Shown: one piece after another, positions 28,450 through 37,407 of the stretch
Layout of the letters: every line of letters begins with the position of its first letter
Numbering within the stretch: position 1 is the stretch's first letter
Assembly: GCA_049841135.1 (NCBI GenBank)
Contig: JASGHK010000005.1
Coordinates: 2,108,001-2,172,000 of the forward strand
Source of the DNA: JACRCT01 sp049841135
Lineage (GTDB): Bacteria > Myxococcota > Myxococcia > Myxococcales > UBA5297
DNA length: 64,000 bases
Direction of reading: 5' to 3'
Position numbers and translations under genes: made by a program
The notes under the pieces: generated by a model
The model's database searches: none
What the model saw: only the letters and a program-made list of their open reading frames with translations
What the model was told of the DNA's origin: nothing

Positions 28450-30001
28450 CTAGAACGCCAAGCGAGCGCCGAGGCCCCAGCTGCCCCACAGCGCCGCCTT
28501 CCAGCCGCTGCCCACGTCCCAGGCAAACGGGCTGTCCCCGCCCTGGGCCTTGGCGAAGGCCACCGCCGCGTCGCCCAGGACGAGCAGCGAGACGCGCGGG
28601 CTCAGCGCGAAGCTCTGCGCGCAGCCGTGCGCCCGCGACCAGCGCCATGCCCACGCGATCCGGCTGCGCCTGGACGCTCTCGGAGACGACGACCACCGCG
28701 GCCAGCGGCCCGCCGCGGAAGGTCGCCGGACCCCAGCGCAGCCCGTAGAGCGCCGAGAGCTCCGGGCCGACGAACAGGGAGCGCGCCGTGAGCCGGGCGC
28801 TGTAGTCGCCTTGCACCGTGCCGGACGTCTCCGAACCCGTCGAGATCAGGACCTGCGCGCCGAGGAGCCAGCGCTCCTGCTCCCACTCCGCGCCGAGGTG
28901 CGCGGCGAAGAACCCGCCGGCTCCCAGCGGCGTGGCGAGCTGTCCCGCGCCGGCGACGGCGAAGGCGTTGGCGAGCGCGCCCTTCCGGGCCAGGCGGACC
29001 AGGGGCACCGGCCGCATCTGGTGGTCGTAGAGCAGCCGGTCGTCCCGGGCGGAGAGCTCGACGCTCGCCCAGCGCACGTCCTTCTTGCCGCGCTTGTTGA
29101 CGACGTAGGGCCCGGGCGCGAGCGCGAGCCGGCGCCGCTCGCCGCCGCGCACCGGCAGCTCGGCGACGACCGATCGCTCGCCCTGGTCGAAGACGACGTA
29201 GCTGCCGTCCTCCTCGGCGACGAAGGTGAGCTGCGCGCCGGCGCCGAGCTGGCTGAGCACCGGGTCCTGGTGGCCGGAGAAGTCCCAGCGGAAGGTCGGA
29301 TGCTGCGGGCCGCCGCTGGAGAGAAGCGTCGAGCGCAGCGTCTGCGAGTAGGCGTAGGTGTACGCCTCGGTGAGCGTGACCCGCCCGTCGCCATCGTGGT
29401 CGGCGGCGCCGCGCAGGCCGGCGGTCCAGCTCATGGTGAAGAGCGCGCCGCGCTGCGACTCGGACTCGAAGGACTGCTCGTCGGCGGCGCTGGAGGTGAT
29501 GACGATCTGCCCCTCGGCGTCGCGCTGGTCCAGCCGCACGTCGAACGCCGGCCCCGCGCTCGTCCCCTTGGCCCGGGTCGCGGCGCCCGACTGGCAGGCG
29601 TCGATGATGGCCACGCGCAGCTGCGCGGGCACCGCCGCGAGCTTCGAGAGCAGCTCGTCGACGGGCAGCAGCGTCCCGGCGGGGTGCAGGCTCGCGGCGT
29701 CGGCGTGGCCGGAGAAGTAGAAGAGGAAGGTCTCGGCCTTCTGCGCGCGCTGGGCGAGGGCCGCGAGCGCGGCGAGGACCTGCTCGGCGTTCGCCGCGCG
29801 CAGGACCTGCACGTCGGCCGCCTCGAAGCCGCCCACGTCGACGAGCACCGACGCCATCCGCTGCGCGTCGTCGGCCGTGTAGCGAAGAGACGCCTCCCCG
29901 GGAAGGCCGACGTCGCTGGCGACGAGCAGGGCGATCCGCTCGCCGGCCGAGGCCGCCGCCGGCACGAGCAGCCACAGTGCCGCGAGCAGCCAGGGCCTCA
30001 C
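28450..30001 (-). CDS. Caspase-family (C14) protease with C-terminal membrane-associated region (frame break near 28632)
   Basis: About 516 residues. A signal-like N-terminus (WLLAALWLLVPAAASAGERI) is followed by a caspase-fold domain to about residue 260: strand ERIALLVASDVGLPGE, FLFYFSGHADA with catalytic His99, VAIIDACQSG with catalytic Cys136, and ALFTMSWTAGLRG. An EF-hand-like loop (DHDGDGRVTLTEAY) lies near 215. The C-terminal half is beta-rich and may be a barrel. The last ~55 residues (AQSFALSPRVSLLVLGDAAV ... GARLAF) are in a second frame; one extra base near 28630-28635 explains it. GTG 30001 overlaps the upstream TGA, implying translational coupling. Confidence 0.85.
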
Positions 30002-30732
30002 GGCGTCGGGTCCTTCGTGCACGAGCGCTCGAGGACGACGGCGCCGGGCAGTGTGAGCGGGGCTTCGCCCGAGCGGACCAGCGCCTCGCGGGCTTGCTCG
30101 AAGCTGACCGCGGAGTCGGAGAAGACGGCGACGAAGCGCTCCACGCCCGCCGCGGAGTCGAGCACCCAGCTTCCCGGGGTCAGCTCGTCCGCGGGGTCGA
30201 GCGAGGTCGACGACGTGCCGGAGTAGGGGTGAAGCGCGGAGACCGCGCCCGCGGGGTCGATTCCCAGGACCAGGACGTGGCGGTGGGCCGAGCGGAGCCT
30301 GGCGCGCAGCGCGTCGCCGGCGCGGCAGCGCGGGCCGAGCAGAGAGACCGTCTCGCCGCGCTTGACCACGAGGCTGAACTCGTCGCCGCCCTTGGCGGTC
30401 AGGTCGTCCTCGGGAGGCTGAGGGCCGGGCCGGGCGACGACCAGCACGACGAGGGCAGCCGCGGCAGCGAGCCCGGCAACCAGGCCGGCGAAGGTGCGGG
30501 AGCGCGCCGGTTGCGCGGACACGCCGCGCGGGACGCGGCCGGCGATGGCCTGGAGGTCCGCGGCGCGCTCGGGCGAGGAGTCGAAGGCGGCCCGCTCGGC
30601 GAGCATCGCGTCGCGCTCGCGGCGGCACGCGTCGCAGCGGCGCAGGTGCAGGCCGAGCCGCAGGCGATCGACGGGGCCGAGCGCGCCGTCGAGCAGCTTC
30701 GTCCAGACGAGCTCGCTGGGGTGGCGCGTCAC
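29998..30732 (-). CDS. Zinc-finger transmembrane protein with DUF4384-like domain (probable anti-sigma)
   Basis: 244 residues. N-terminal zf-HC2 motif: His29 in GLHLRRCDACRRER, with Cys33 and Cys36, the usual anti-sigma zinc site. One transmembrane helix follows at about 78-102 (FAGLVAGLAAAAALVVLVVA). The external C-terminal part (FSLVVKRGETVSLLGPRCRA, VLVLGIDPAGAVSALHPYSG, GSWVLDSAAGVERFVAVFSD) resembles DUF4384, often seen with caspase-like proteins. The gene overlaps the sigma gene before it and the caspase gene after it by 4 nt each (GTGA). Most likely it holds the sigma factor at the membrane and senses an envelope signal; that is inference from architecture and order. Confidence 0.82.
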   Translation of the reverse strand: MTRHPSELVWTKLLDGALGPVDRLRLGLHLRRCDACRRERDAMLAERAAFDSSPERAADLQAIAGRVPRGVSAQPARSRTFAGLVAGLAAAAALVVLVVARPGPQPPEDDLTAKGGDEFSLVVKRGETVSLLGPRCRAGDALRARLRSAHRHVLVLGIDPAGAVSALHPYSGTSSTSLDPADELTPGSWVLDSAAGVERFVAVFSDSAVSFEQAREALVRSGEAPLTLPGAVVLERSCTKDPTP

Positions 30733-31227
30733 GGGGACACCTCCAGGCTCGCGGCCTTCGCGCGCAGCCGCCCCAGGCGCTGGTTGACCGTCACGCGGGA
30801 CAGGCCGACCAGGCTGGCGATCTCGCCCTGCGAGAGCCCGTCGACCCAGAAGTAGATGGCGATGGCCGAGGTCACCTCGTCCTCCTCGCGCAGCACCCGC
30901 TCGACGAGCTGCTGGCACTCCAGCCGCGCGGCGGGCTCGGGAGGCGGGCGCGCCTCGAGCTGCGAGGCCACCGCACGCTGCCAGTCGTCGCCGCGGGCGC
31001 GGCGGTTGCGGATGTGGTTGAGGCACAGGTTGGTGGCGACGCCGAACAGGAAGGTCGAGGCGCTGGAGCGCGCTTGGAATGCCTGGGGGCTCGAGAGCGC
31101 CCTCACGAAGACCTCCTGCGCCAGGTCCCGCGCCTCGGCCTCGTTCCCCAAGAGCTGGCGGCAGCGGCGGAAGACCGAGAAGCTGTGCGCCCGGGTAGAT
31201 CTCGTCGATGGCTTCGCGGGTCCACAT
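30729..31227 (-). CDS. ECF-type RNA polymerase sigma factor (frame break near 31190)
   Basis: About 166 residues. Start ATG 31227 gives MWTREAIDEIYPG. Then the frame shifts and continues as AHSFSVFRRCRQLLGNEAEA and RDLAQEVFVRAL, the sigma region 2 helix that binds core polymerase. Region 2.4 is STFLFGVATNLCLNHIRNRR. Region 4 is EVTSAIAIYFWVDGLSQGEI and ASLVGLSRVTVNQRLGRL, a helix-turn-helix. The break lies within 31184-31196. It is the first gene of a four-gene minus-strand operon with the zinc-finger protein, caspase and lipoprotein, and is probably autoregulated as most ECF factors are, though no promoter can be assigned by eye. Confidence 0.82.
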
Positions 31228-31549
31228 CCATGAGTCTCCCGGGGCCCTCAGGGTGTAAAGCCCCGGCTGCCAAGCCCACTCTAGCGGGAGGCCACGGGCG
31301 CGTCTTGAAGGCGGACTCGGGCGATGCGGCAGGCGCGCATTCGTCTGCGTCTACGAAGGCGGCGCAAGCATCTTGCAGCGGGTGGGTCGAGCGCATCGCT
31401 CGGCGCTGGTTCTTCCGCCTGGGCGAGGAACCCGAGAGCCGAGCGCCGAACTCAACGCGCCGCAGAAGGGGTGGCGTGCGAAAGCCGAAGCGGCGAGCAG
31501 AACGGGTCGGCACCTTGACTGCACTGAAGCGAGGCATCATGATGCCTGC
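31228..31549. other. Divergent intergenic region, no gene seen
   Basis: 322 nt between the sigma factor and the antitoxin gene. A plus-strand frame from 31373 runs into the antitoxin but its first 59 codons look random. Promoters in both directions are expected here; I see no clear motif. Confidence 0.45.
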
Positions 31550-31813
31550 ATGAGGACGACGCTGACACTCGAGCCGGATCTGGCGACCAAGCTCAAGGAA
31601 TACGCGCACCAGAAGCGCATCTCCTTCAAGGAGGCTGTGGACACGGTGCTGCGCCGGGGTTTCGCGGCGCAGGAAGGCGGCCGGCCGAAGAAGCCGTTCA
31701 AGGTGAGGACGTTCAAGAGCGGCCTGCTGCCCGGAATCGACCCGACCAAGCTCAACCAGCTCAACGACGAGCTCGAGGTCGAGGAGTTCCTGCGCAAGGC
31801 GAGGCAGCCTTGA
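31550..31813 (+). CDS. VapB-like antitoxin
   Basis: 87 residues. The first half, MRTTLTLEPDLATKLKEYAH followed by KRISFKEAVDTVLRRGF, has the beta-strand plus two helices of a ribbon-helix-helix DNA-binding domain. The second half (KPFKVRTFKSGLLPGIDPTK, LNDELEVEEFLRK) is the usual extended toxin-binding tail. Its TGA overlaps the TTG start of the toxin gene (TTGA), the typical coupling of VapBC pairs. It should neutralise the PIN toxin and autoregulate the operon. Confidence 0.8.
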   Translation: MRTTLTLEPDLATKLKEYAHQKRISFKEAVDTVLRRGFAAQEGGRPKKPFKVRTFKSGLLPGIDPTKLNQLNDELEVEEFLRKARQP

Positions 31814-32263
31814 TCCTTCCGGACGTCAACCTCCTGCTCTACGTCCACGACGAGGGCGCGCCCGCGCACGAGAAAGCGAAGCAGTGGTGGATCGAATCTC
31901 GCCGAGCGCTCGGTTCAGGTCGGGCTTCCGTGGGCCGTGGCGATGGCCTTCGTCCGCATCTCGACCAACCCGCGCGTCCAGCGCGTCCCCTTGTCGGCCG
32001 GAAGCGCGCTCGACTTCGTGGAGGACTGGTTTCGAATGGAGCACGTCCAGGTTCTCGAACCCGGCCCGCGCCACCTGCTGCTCGTCCGCCAACTGCTCCA
32101 GGCCGCCGGTGTCGCGGCCAACTTGACGACCGATGCGCACCTCGCCGCCCTAGCCATCGAGCACCAGTGCGAGCTGCACTCGAACGATGCCGACTTCTCC
32201 CGGTTCCCAGGCCTGCGCTGGTTCAATCCGCTCGCCCAGAACCCTACTAGCGGGCGGCCTTGA
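31810..32263 (+). CDS. vapC: VapC-like PIN-domain toxin (frame break near 31897)
   Basis: About 150 residues over two frames. The TTG start gives ILPDVNLLLYVHDEGAPAHE with the first PIN acidic residue, then AKQWWIES. After a break near 31897 it continues LAERSVQVGLPWAVAMAFVR, ISTNPRVQ, LTTDAHLAALAIEHQCELHS and NDADFSRFPGLRWFNPL. The later Asp residues (TTDAHLA, SNDADF) complete the four-acid ribonuclease site. VapC toxins cleave RNA, often tRNA. The single-base break would inactivate it if real, but intact-looking codons on both sides make a sequence error possible. It converges with the TetR gene. Confidence 0.75.
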
Positions 32264-32282
32264 GCCACTTGGCCGCATCTGA

Positions 32283-32302
32283 CCGGCGGCTGAAGCCGCC
32301 GG
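32283..32302. terminator. Palindromic hairpin between convergent genes
   Basis: CCGGCGGCTGAAGCCGCCGG forms a perfect 9-bp stem with a 2-nt centre. It lies between the convergent vapC and TetR 3' ends. The same palindrome recurs at 39477-39494, again between convergent genes. There is no T-run, so intrinsic termination is not certain. Confidence 0.55.
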
Positions 32303-32502
32303 CTGCCCACTAGAGGGGCTGGCCCCCGACATCGCACTCTGGATGCGACTCGCCTTCTGCGGCTGCGCGGCGTGGCAGAAATGGCCAGTGCGTCGACTCC
32401 CGCAAGGAGTGCAGCGGCGAGCTGCTCTGCGGCGACGAGAACTAGGGAGTGCTGAGGCCGAGGCTCCCTCTGGCAGCTCGACTCGCGCCCCTCAAGCGCT
32501 CT

Positions 32503-33156
32503 TCAGGTCGTCGGCGGGGCGAGCATCCCGCGGAAGTAGACGTCGATGGCCGTGTCCACCGCCGCCGGCAGGTCGAAGGCATCGCCCGTGGCGGCCCAGC
32601 GCAAGAGCAGCTCCTTGACCGCGCCGACGATGCACACCGAGCACGCCAGCGGATCGATGGAGCGCACCACCCGGCGGCGCTTCTGTGCCTGGGCGATGTA
32701 CTTGGCCGACACCTGGATCACCTTCTCGAAGAAGGCGTTGACGCGCTCGTGCGCCCCCGCCGCGGTGGCGTCGCAGAGCATCAGCTTCACGAACTGGCGG
32801 ACCTCCGGGGTGCTCGATACCCCGCGGACGGCGCCGCGGTAGAGCTGCTTCAGCTCCTCGCCGGGCAGGTCCATCGAGATGTCGAGCGTCTCGATGACCG
32901 CGTCGAGCTGGCGCAGGTTGGTGTCCACGATCATCGCGAAGAGATCGGCCTTGCCGGTGAAGTGCAGGTAGAAGGTCCCGCGCGCCGCGCCCGCCGCTTC
33001 GATGATGTCGTCGATGGAGGTGGCGCCGTAGCCCTTCTTGGCGAAGAGCTCGAGCGCGGTGGCCATCAGCTCGCCTTGGCGCTTGAGGCCATCCTTTCGC
33101 TTCACCTTCGGGGCGGCCTCGGACGGATGACGGGGTCGACGCTTCGCAGCTTTCAT
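32503..33156 (-). CDS. TetR-family transcriptional regulator
   Basis: 217 residues. The N-terminal DNA-binding domain is classic: RQGELMATALELFAKKGYGA, TSIDDIIEAAGAARGTFYLH, FTGKADLFAMIVD. A ligand-binding C-terminal domain follows (GEELKQLYRGAVRGVSSTPE, VNAFFEKVIQVSAKYIAQAQ, ACSVCIVGAVKELLLRWAAT). The start at 33156 lies 7 nt beyond the stop of the glycyl radical enzyme gene on the same strand, so the two are very probably one transcript. A 27-bp inverted repeat just upstream of that transcript (36502-36528) is a good candidate operator, which would make this a self-regulating repressor of the glycyl radical system. Ligand unknown. Confidence 0.88.
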   Translation of the reverse strand: MKAAKRRPRHPSEAAPKVKRKDGLKRQGELMATALELFAKKGYGATSIDDIIEAAGAARGTFYLHFTGKADLFAMIVDTNLRQLDAVIETLDISMDLPGEELKQLYRGAVRGVSSTPEVRQFVKLMLCDATAAGAHERVNAFFEKVIQVSAKYIAQAQKRRRVVRSIDPLACSVCIVGAVKELLLRWAATGDAFDLPAAVDTAIDVYFRGMLAPPTT

Positions 33157-33163
33157 GAGGCCG

Positions 33164-36100
33164 CTACGAATAGCAGGTCCGGTCGATGATGACCTTCTTG
33201 AGGTCGTCGGAGAGGTCGTTGAAGTAGGCGCAGTAGCCGGCGACCCGGACGAGCAGGTAGCGGTGCTTCTCGGGGTGCGCATAGGCCTCCAGGAGGATCT
33301 CCCGGCTGATGACGTTGGGCTGGAACTGCATGCCGCCCTGGCCGAAGTAGGCCTTCACGATCCCCGCGAGGTTCTGGACCCCCTGTGGCCCGTCGAAGAG
33401 CGCCGAGTCGATGGTGAAGGTGACGGTGGCGCCGTTGGGCGCATAGGCCGGGTAATCGAGACCCACGATGGCGTTGAGCGAGGAGAGCAGGTCGGCGTGC
33501 TTCATGCCGTAGTGGGGCATCAGGCTGTTGGCGAGCGGGACGCCGCTCTTGCGCCCGGAGGGGAGCGCCGGGGTCTTGCGCCCGTAGACGTCGCTGACGT
33601 TGAGCGCGTAGTAGCCGGCCGAGTAGATGCCGCCGCGCGGGCAGCCGGGCACCGACTTGAGGGCGTCGACGTAGATCTGCAGGGTCCGGTTCATCCACTC
33701 CTGGGGCTTGGGCGAGGCGTCGTCGCCGAACTTGGGCACCGCCACGAGCGCCGCGTGGATCTCCTGGCCGCGCGCTCCCTCGAAGTCGGCGTCCATCGCG
33801 CAGAGCACCTCCTCCAGGCTGAAGCGGCGCTGGCGGAAGACCACTTCGTCCAGCGCGTGGAGCGAGTCGGCGACGTCGGTCACGCCCACCGCCTGGATGC
33901 CGCTGCTGTTGAGCGTGGCGCCGCCGTCGTAGACGTCCTTGCCGTTCTTCAGGCAGCCCGGGAAGAGCGTCGAGGCGAGCGGGGTGGGGAAGTCCGCGCG
34001 CAGCGCCCGCTCGATGGCCTGGTGGTCGGCGAGGATCGAGCCCGCGAGGCGGTTGAGGTTGGCCTGGAACCGCGCGAGCAGCTCGTCCATGGTCGAGGGC
34101 GGCGTGCCGGCCCGGGGGTGGTAGCGCCGAGCGTGTTGCTCGACCGCCCAGCCCGAGGCCGCTCGGGCGAGCTGGGAGAGCCGTCCGTCACCAGCGAAGG
34201 AGTACTCCACCAGGCGCGTCTGGAGCTTGAGGAGCTGCTCGCCCAGGCCGAAGCGCCAGAGGTCCCGCTCGTCGCCGCGCAGCGCCTGCAGGAAGGGCAG
34301 GGCCAGGTTCATGTTGGCGCAGTCGGTGTTGCCGAAGTGGTCGTCCGAGGCGTTGGGCTCGACGCAGCCGACGATGGCGTAGTTGCGCGCCTGCTCGACG
34401 GAGACCGGGTAGTGGCGCTGCAGCGTGTCGACGTAGACGGGGTCGTTGTAGAGCGCCGGCATGGGCGCGCCGGTGAGGTACACCTCGGCCAGGCGCTCCA
34501 GGTACTCGGGCGGGCTGTCCGGGTGAACGCGCGCGGTCATGTTCACCGCCAGCGGCTGCAGCTCGCAGATGTCGAGCAGCAGGTAGGTGACGTCGTTGGT
34601 GGCGTCGCGGCCATCCGGGCCCATCCCGCCGGCGGTGACCGTCTGGTCGGTCGACTGGGTCTCGAAGAGGCGGCCGATGCGCAGGAAGCTGTCGCCGTCG
34701 CCGAGGAGCACGGCCTCGTCCAGCTTGAGGATGAAGAGCGCCAGGAGGCTCCTTGGCCTGGTCGTAGTCGATGCGCCCGGCGGCGCGGTCCTGCTCGAAG
34801 TAGGGCGCGAGGACCTGGTCGAGCCGGCCCAGGGAGATGGCGTTCTCGTAGGACTCGATGCACAGGGCGATCTGCAGGAAGAGCATGCTCTGCAGCGCCT
34901 CGCGGAAGGTGCGCGCGGGCAGCCGCGGCACCCGGGCGCAGACCGCGGCGGCCTCCTCCAGCTCCTGGCGCCGCCGGGGATTTGGCTCGCTCGTCGCCAG
35001 CCGGGTCAGGTGCTCGGCGTGGCGCTGGGCGAAGGCCTCGAGGCTGCGCAGGGCGATGAGCGCGCCGCGGAAGAAGTCGTTGTCGGGGTCCGCGCGCTGT
35101 GCCGCCAGGACCTCCTCGGCGATGCCGGTGGTGCCGAGCCTGAGGAGGCGCTCGAAGTTGACGACGAAGTGCGCGATGGCGGCCATGTTGTTGTTGAAGC
35201 CGACGTTCATCTCCGCGCAGCGCGCCAGGGTCTGCAGCAGCTCGCGCGGCGAGTAGACCTTGGCGAGCAAGCTGTGCCGCGCCCAAAACGGGAGCACCTC
35301 CGTGTAGAAGGCCAGGCGGTCCTTCCGGGAGCACTTGAAGGGCACCGGGTCGAGCTGCTCCGAGCGGTGGAGGAGCGCGATCCACAGCACGCCGAAGTGC
35401 TCCTCCCAGACCTGGGCGCCGACCCGGTGCGCGGTGAAGTTGCCGACCAGCAGCTCGTGGGGGTGGACGGTGATCTGCTTGTGCTCCAGCACGTAGGCCA
35501 GCCGCCGGGCGCGGTGGACCGAGGCGGGCCCGTCGAAGCCGTGCGCCCGGTAGAAGCGGGTCTTGAGCTTCGAGACCTCGAAGCACAGGTGGTAGTCGCT
35601 CTGGCGGATCGCGTCGCGGACGTCCAGCACGCGCTGGCTGAAGGCGGCGCGGCGGCGCGGCGCGGCCAGCTCGGTGCAGTAGGCCGCGACCCCGTGCGCC
35701 GCGAAGCGCTCGATCGCGACCTTGACCGCCTCCAGGCACTGCGCCGGCGTGACACCGAGCGGCTCGCGCGCGAGGGAGAGCCGCCGCGCCTTGTCCGCGT
35801 GGAGCTCGTGGCACTTGAGCAGCTCGATGGACTCCTGGCCCAGCGAGTGAACGAGCTTCGCCGCGGACTCCAGGTGCTGCGGCGCGTCGTTCTGGCCGGG
35901 GACGACCACCATGCGCAGGCGGACGTTCGCGCCCAGCTCGACCAGCCGTCTCAGGTTGCTCTCGACGAGTGCGCTGCTCTGGCCGGTCAGCCGGCGGTGG
36001 AGGGCGTCGTCGCCGACGACCTTGAGGTCGACCAAGAAGAGGTCGACCAGCGGTGCGACCCGGTCGACGGCTCGCGCCGGAGCGTGCAGCGAGGTCTCGA

Positions 36101-36479
36101 CCGCGAGGTGCAGCCCCTGGGCCCGGAGCGCCTCGAGCAGGCCGGCCAGGGCCTCCGCGTCTTGCACCAGCGGGTCGCCGCCGCTGAGCGTGATGCCGCC
36201 TCCAGTGGATCGGTAGTACTCGCGGTCGCGGGCGACGACCTCGAGGACCTGCGTGATCGAAAGCCCGGGATCGCCGCCGGCCTCGCGCGCCTGCGCCTCG
36301 GGGTTGTGGCACCAGCGGCAGTGCAGGTTGCAGCCGCGGAAGAAGATCGTCGTGCGCACTCCGGGGCCGTCGTGGACGCAGGTCCGCTGGATCCGCAGGA
36401 CCTGCAGAGGCTGGGGGCTCGGCCCGTCGCCGGGGCGAAGGAGGCGAAGGGGGTGGAGAGGGTCGTGCGCGGTCTGCAT
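33164..36479 (-). CDS. Fused radical-SAM activase and glycyl radical enzyme (frame break near 34749)
   Basis: About 1,104 residues. Residues 1-~280 are a PflA-like activating enzyme: CNLHCRWC (Cys50, 54, 57) binds the iron-sulfur cluster for SAM, with STGGGITLSGGDP near 91-103 and VVVPGQND later; no extra ferredoxin insert is present. With only a short Arg/Ala linker the frame continues into a PFL-type glycyl radical enzyme: ITVHPHELLVGNFTAHR, active-site Cys705 in IVGCVEPN, and glycyl motif RVAGYCAYF (Gly1081) 24 residues from the end. One extra base near 34748-34750 separates the two frames (DQAKE to LLALFILKLDEAV). The start has AGGAG. The substrate is not evident; it could be a dehydratase or lyase. 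These two proteins are normally separate genes. Confidence 0.82.
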
Positions 36480-36501
36480 GGGGCGCTCCTGTGTCGTCGG
36501 C

Positions 36502-36528
36502 CTAACATGGACTGCGAGTTCATGTTAG
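36502..36528. promoter_or_regulatory. Inverted repeat, candidate TetR operator
   Basis: CTAACATG at 36502-36509 and CATGTTAG at 36521-36528 are perfect 8-bp arms around an 11-nt spacer. It is 22 nt upstream of the glycyl radical enzyme start codon, a typical repressor position, and the TetR gene is the last gene of the same transcript. Confidence 0.65.
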
Positions 36529-36660
36529 CACTTCCGGCGGCCCAGCATCATTCGAGCGCCGCGCCGGAGACCCTCGGCCGCCGTATCGCCTGCTTCCACG
36601 CAAAGTGCGGCGGCCGACCTGATCTTCTGTGTTCTGATGCCTGCCCTGGAGGTGTGAACC

Positions 36661-37407
36661 TTGAGGCTCGTGGCAGCAGCAGGTGTGGCAGGGCTCCTCA
36701 TGGCGACTGGCTGCGCGGCCGGCTATGGCCGCCCGAGCGGTGCCGCTGGGGCGCTCTGGGTCGACGCCACGCGCAACCTGAGCGACAACGACTGGTTGCC
36801 CGCGGTCTACGTGCGCGTCGACGACGAACCGCCACAGCCCCCTCGCGCCTTCGAGCTCGGAGCGCACGCCGGCATCCGTGTGGGCTACGGCGTGGGCAGC
36901 GTCGGCGAGCTCCCCGACGCTTCCGGCATCAGCTACGAGCCGGAGGTCCAGTTGACGCTCGGGCGCTTTCCCTTCGACGTCGAGCTCCACGCCGGCTACC
37001 TCGTCCAGCAGATGGACTACGCCGGCGCCCCCGCCAACTCCTATGCCGCGCCGACTGCGTCGTTGACCGTGGGCTGGGCCCCCACCGCCTGGCTAGGTCT
37101 CCACGTCGGCGGCGGCCTCCTGGTCGACGGCAAGCTCGAGGCCAGGCACCTGGACAACCCGCTGTTCCAGAACTTCCAGGGCTCGGGCAACGCGTGGGGC
37201 GGGCGAGTGACGGCCGGAGTGGACCTCGCCCTCTTCCGCGGCAGGAACGTCGGTCTGGACCTGAGGCTCGACTTCGAGTTCACGCAGACGGCCGAGGGCG
37301 ACATCCAGGTCGAGTGGACCGTCCCCATCTCCATCCCCTTCTCGGTTCGCCGCTTTGGCGGCGCGGCCTCGCTGGCGTGGTCGTTCTCGGCCGGGAGCTC
37401 TCGATGA
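36661..37407 (+). CDS. Lipoprotein, probable outer-membrane beta-barrel-like protein
   Basis: 248 residues from TTG 36661, which has GGAGG eight bases upstream. The signal ends in LMATGC, a lipobox. The mature part has alternating amphipathic strands (ELGAHAGIRVGYGVGSVGEL, VQLTLGRFPFDVELHAGYLV, ASLTVGWAPTAWLGLHVGGG, NVGLDLRLDFEFTQTAEGD) and ends in AASLAWSFSAGSSR, compatible with a small beta-barrel. No enzyme motif. Its TGA overlaps the ATG of the following HExxH lipoprotein gene by 4 nt (ATGA), so the two are translationally coupled and probably work together at the outer membrane. Confidence 0.7.
   Translation: MRLVAAAGVAGLLMATGCAAGYGRPSGAAGALWVDATRNLSDNDWLPAVYVRVDDEPPQPPRAFELGAHAGIRVGYGVGSVGELPDASGISYEPEVQLTLGRFPFDVELHAGYLVQQMDYAGAPANSYAAPTASLTVGWAPTAWLGLHVGGGLLVDGKLEARHLDNPLFQNFQGSGNAWGGRVTAGVDLALFRGRNVGLDLRLDFEFTQTAEGDIQVEWTVPISIPFSVRRFGGAASLAWSFSAGSSR

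Noticed and set aside
34587..37403. Plus-strand frame running through the glycyl radical gene into the HExxH gene
   Set aside because: It is antisense to a clear enzyme gene; the HExxH gene has its own start, lipobox and ATGA overlap at 37404.
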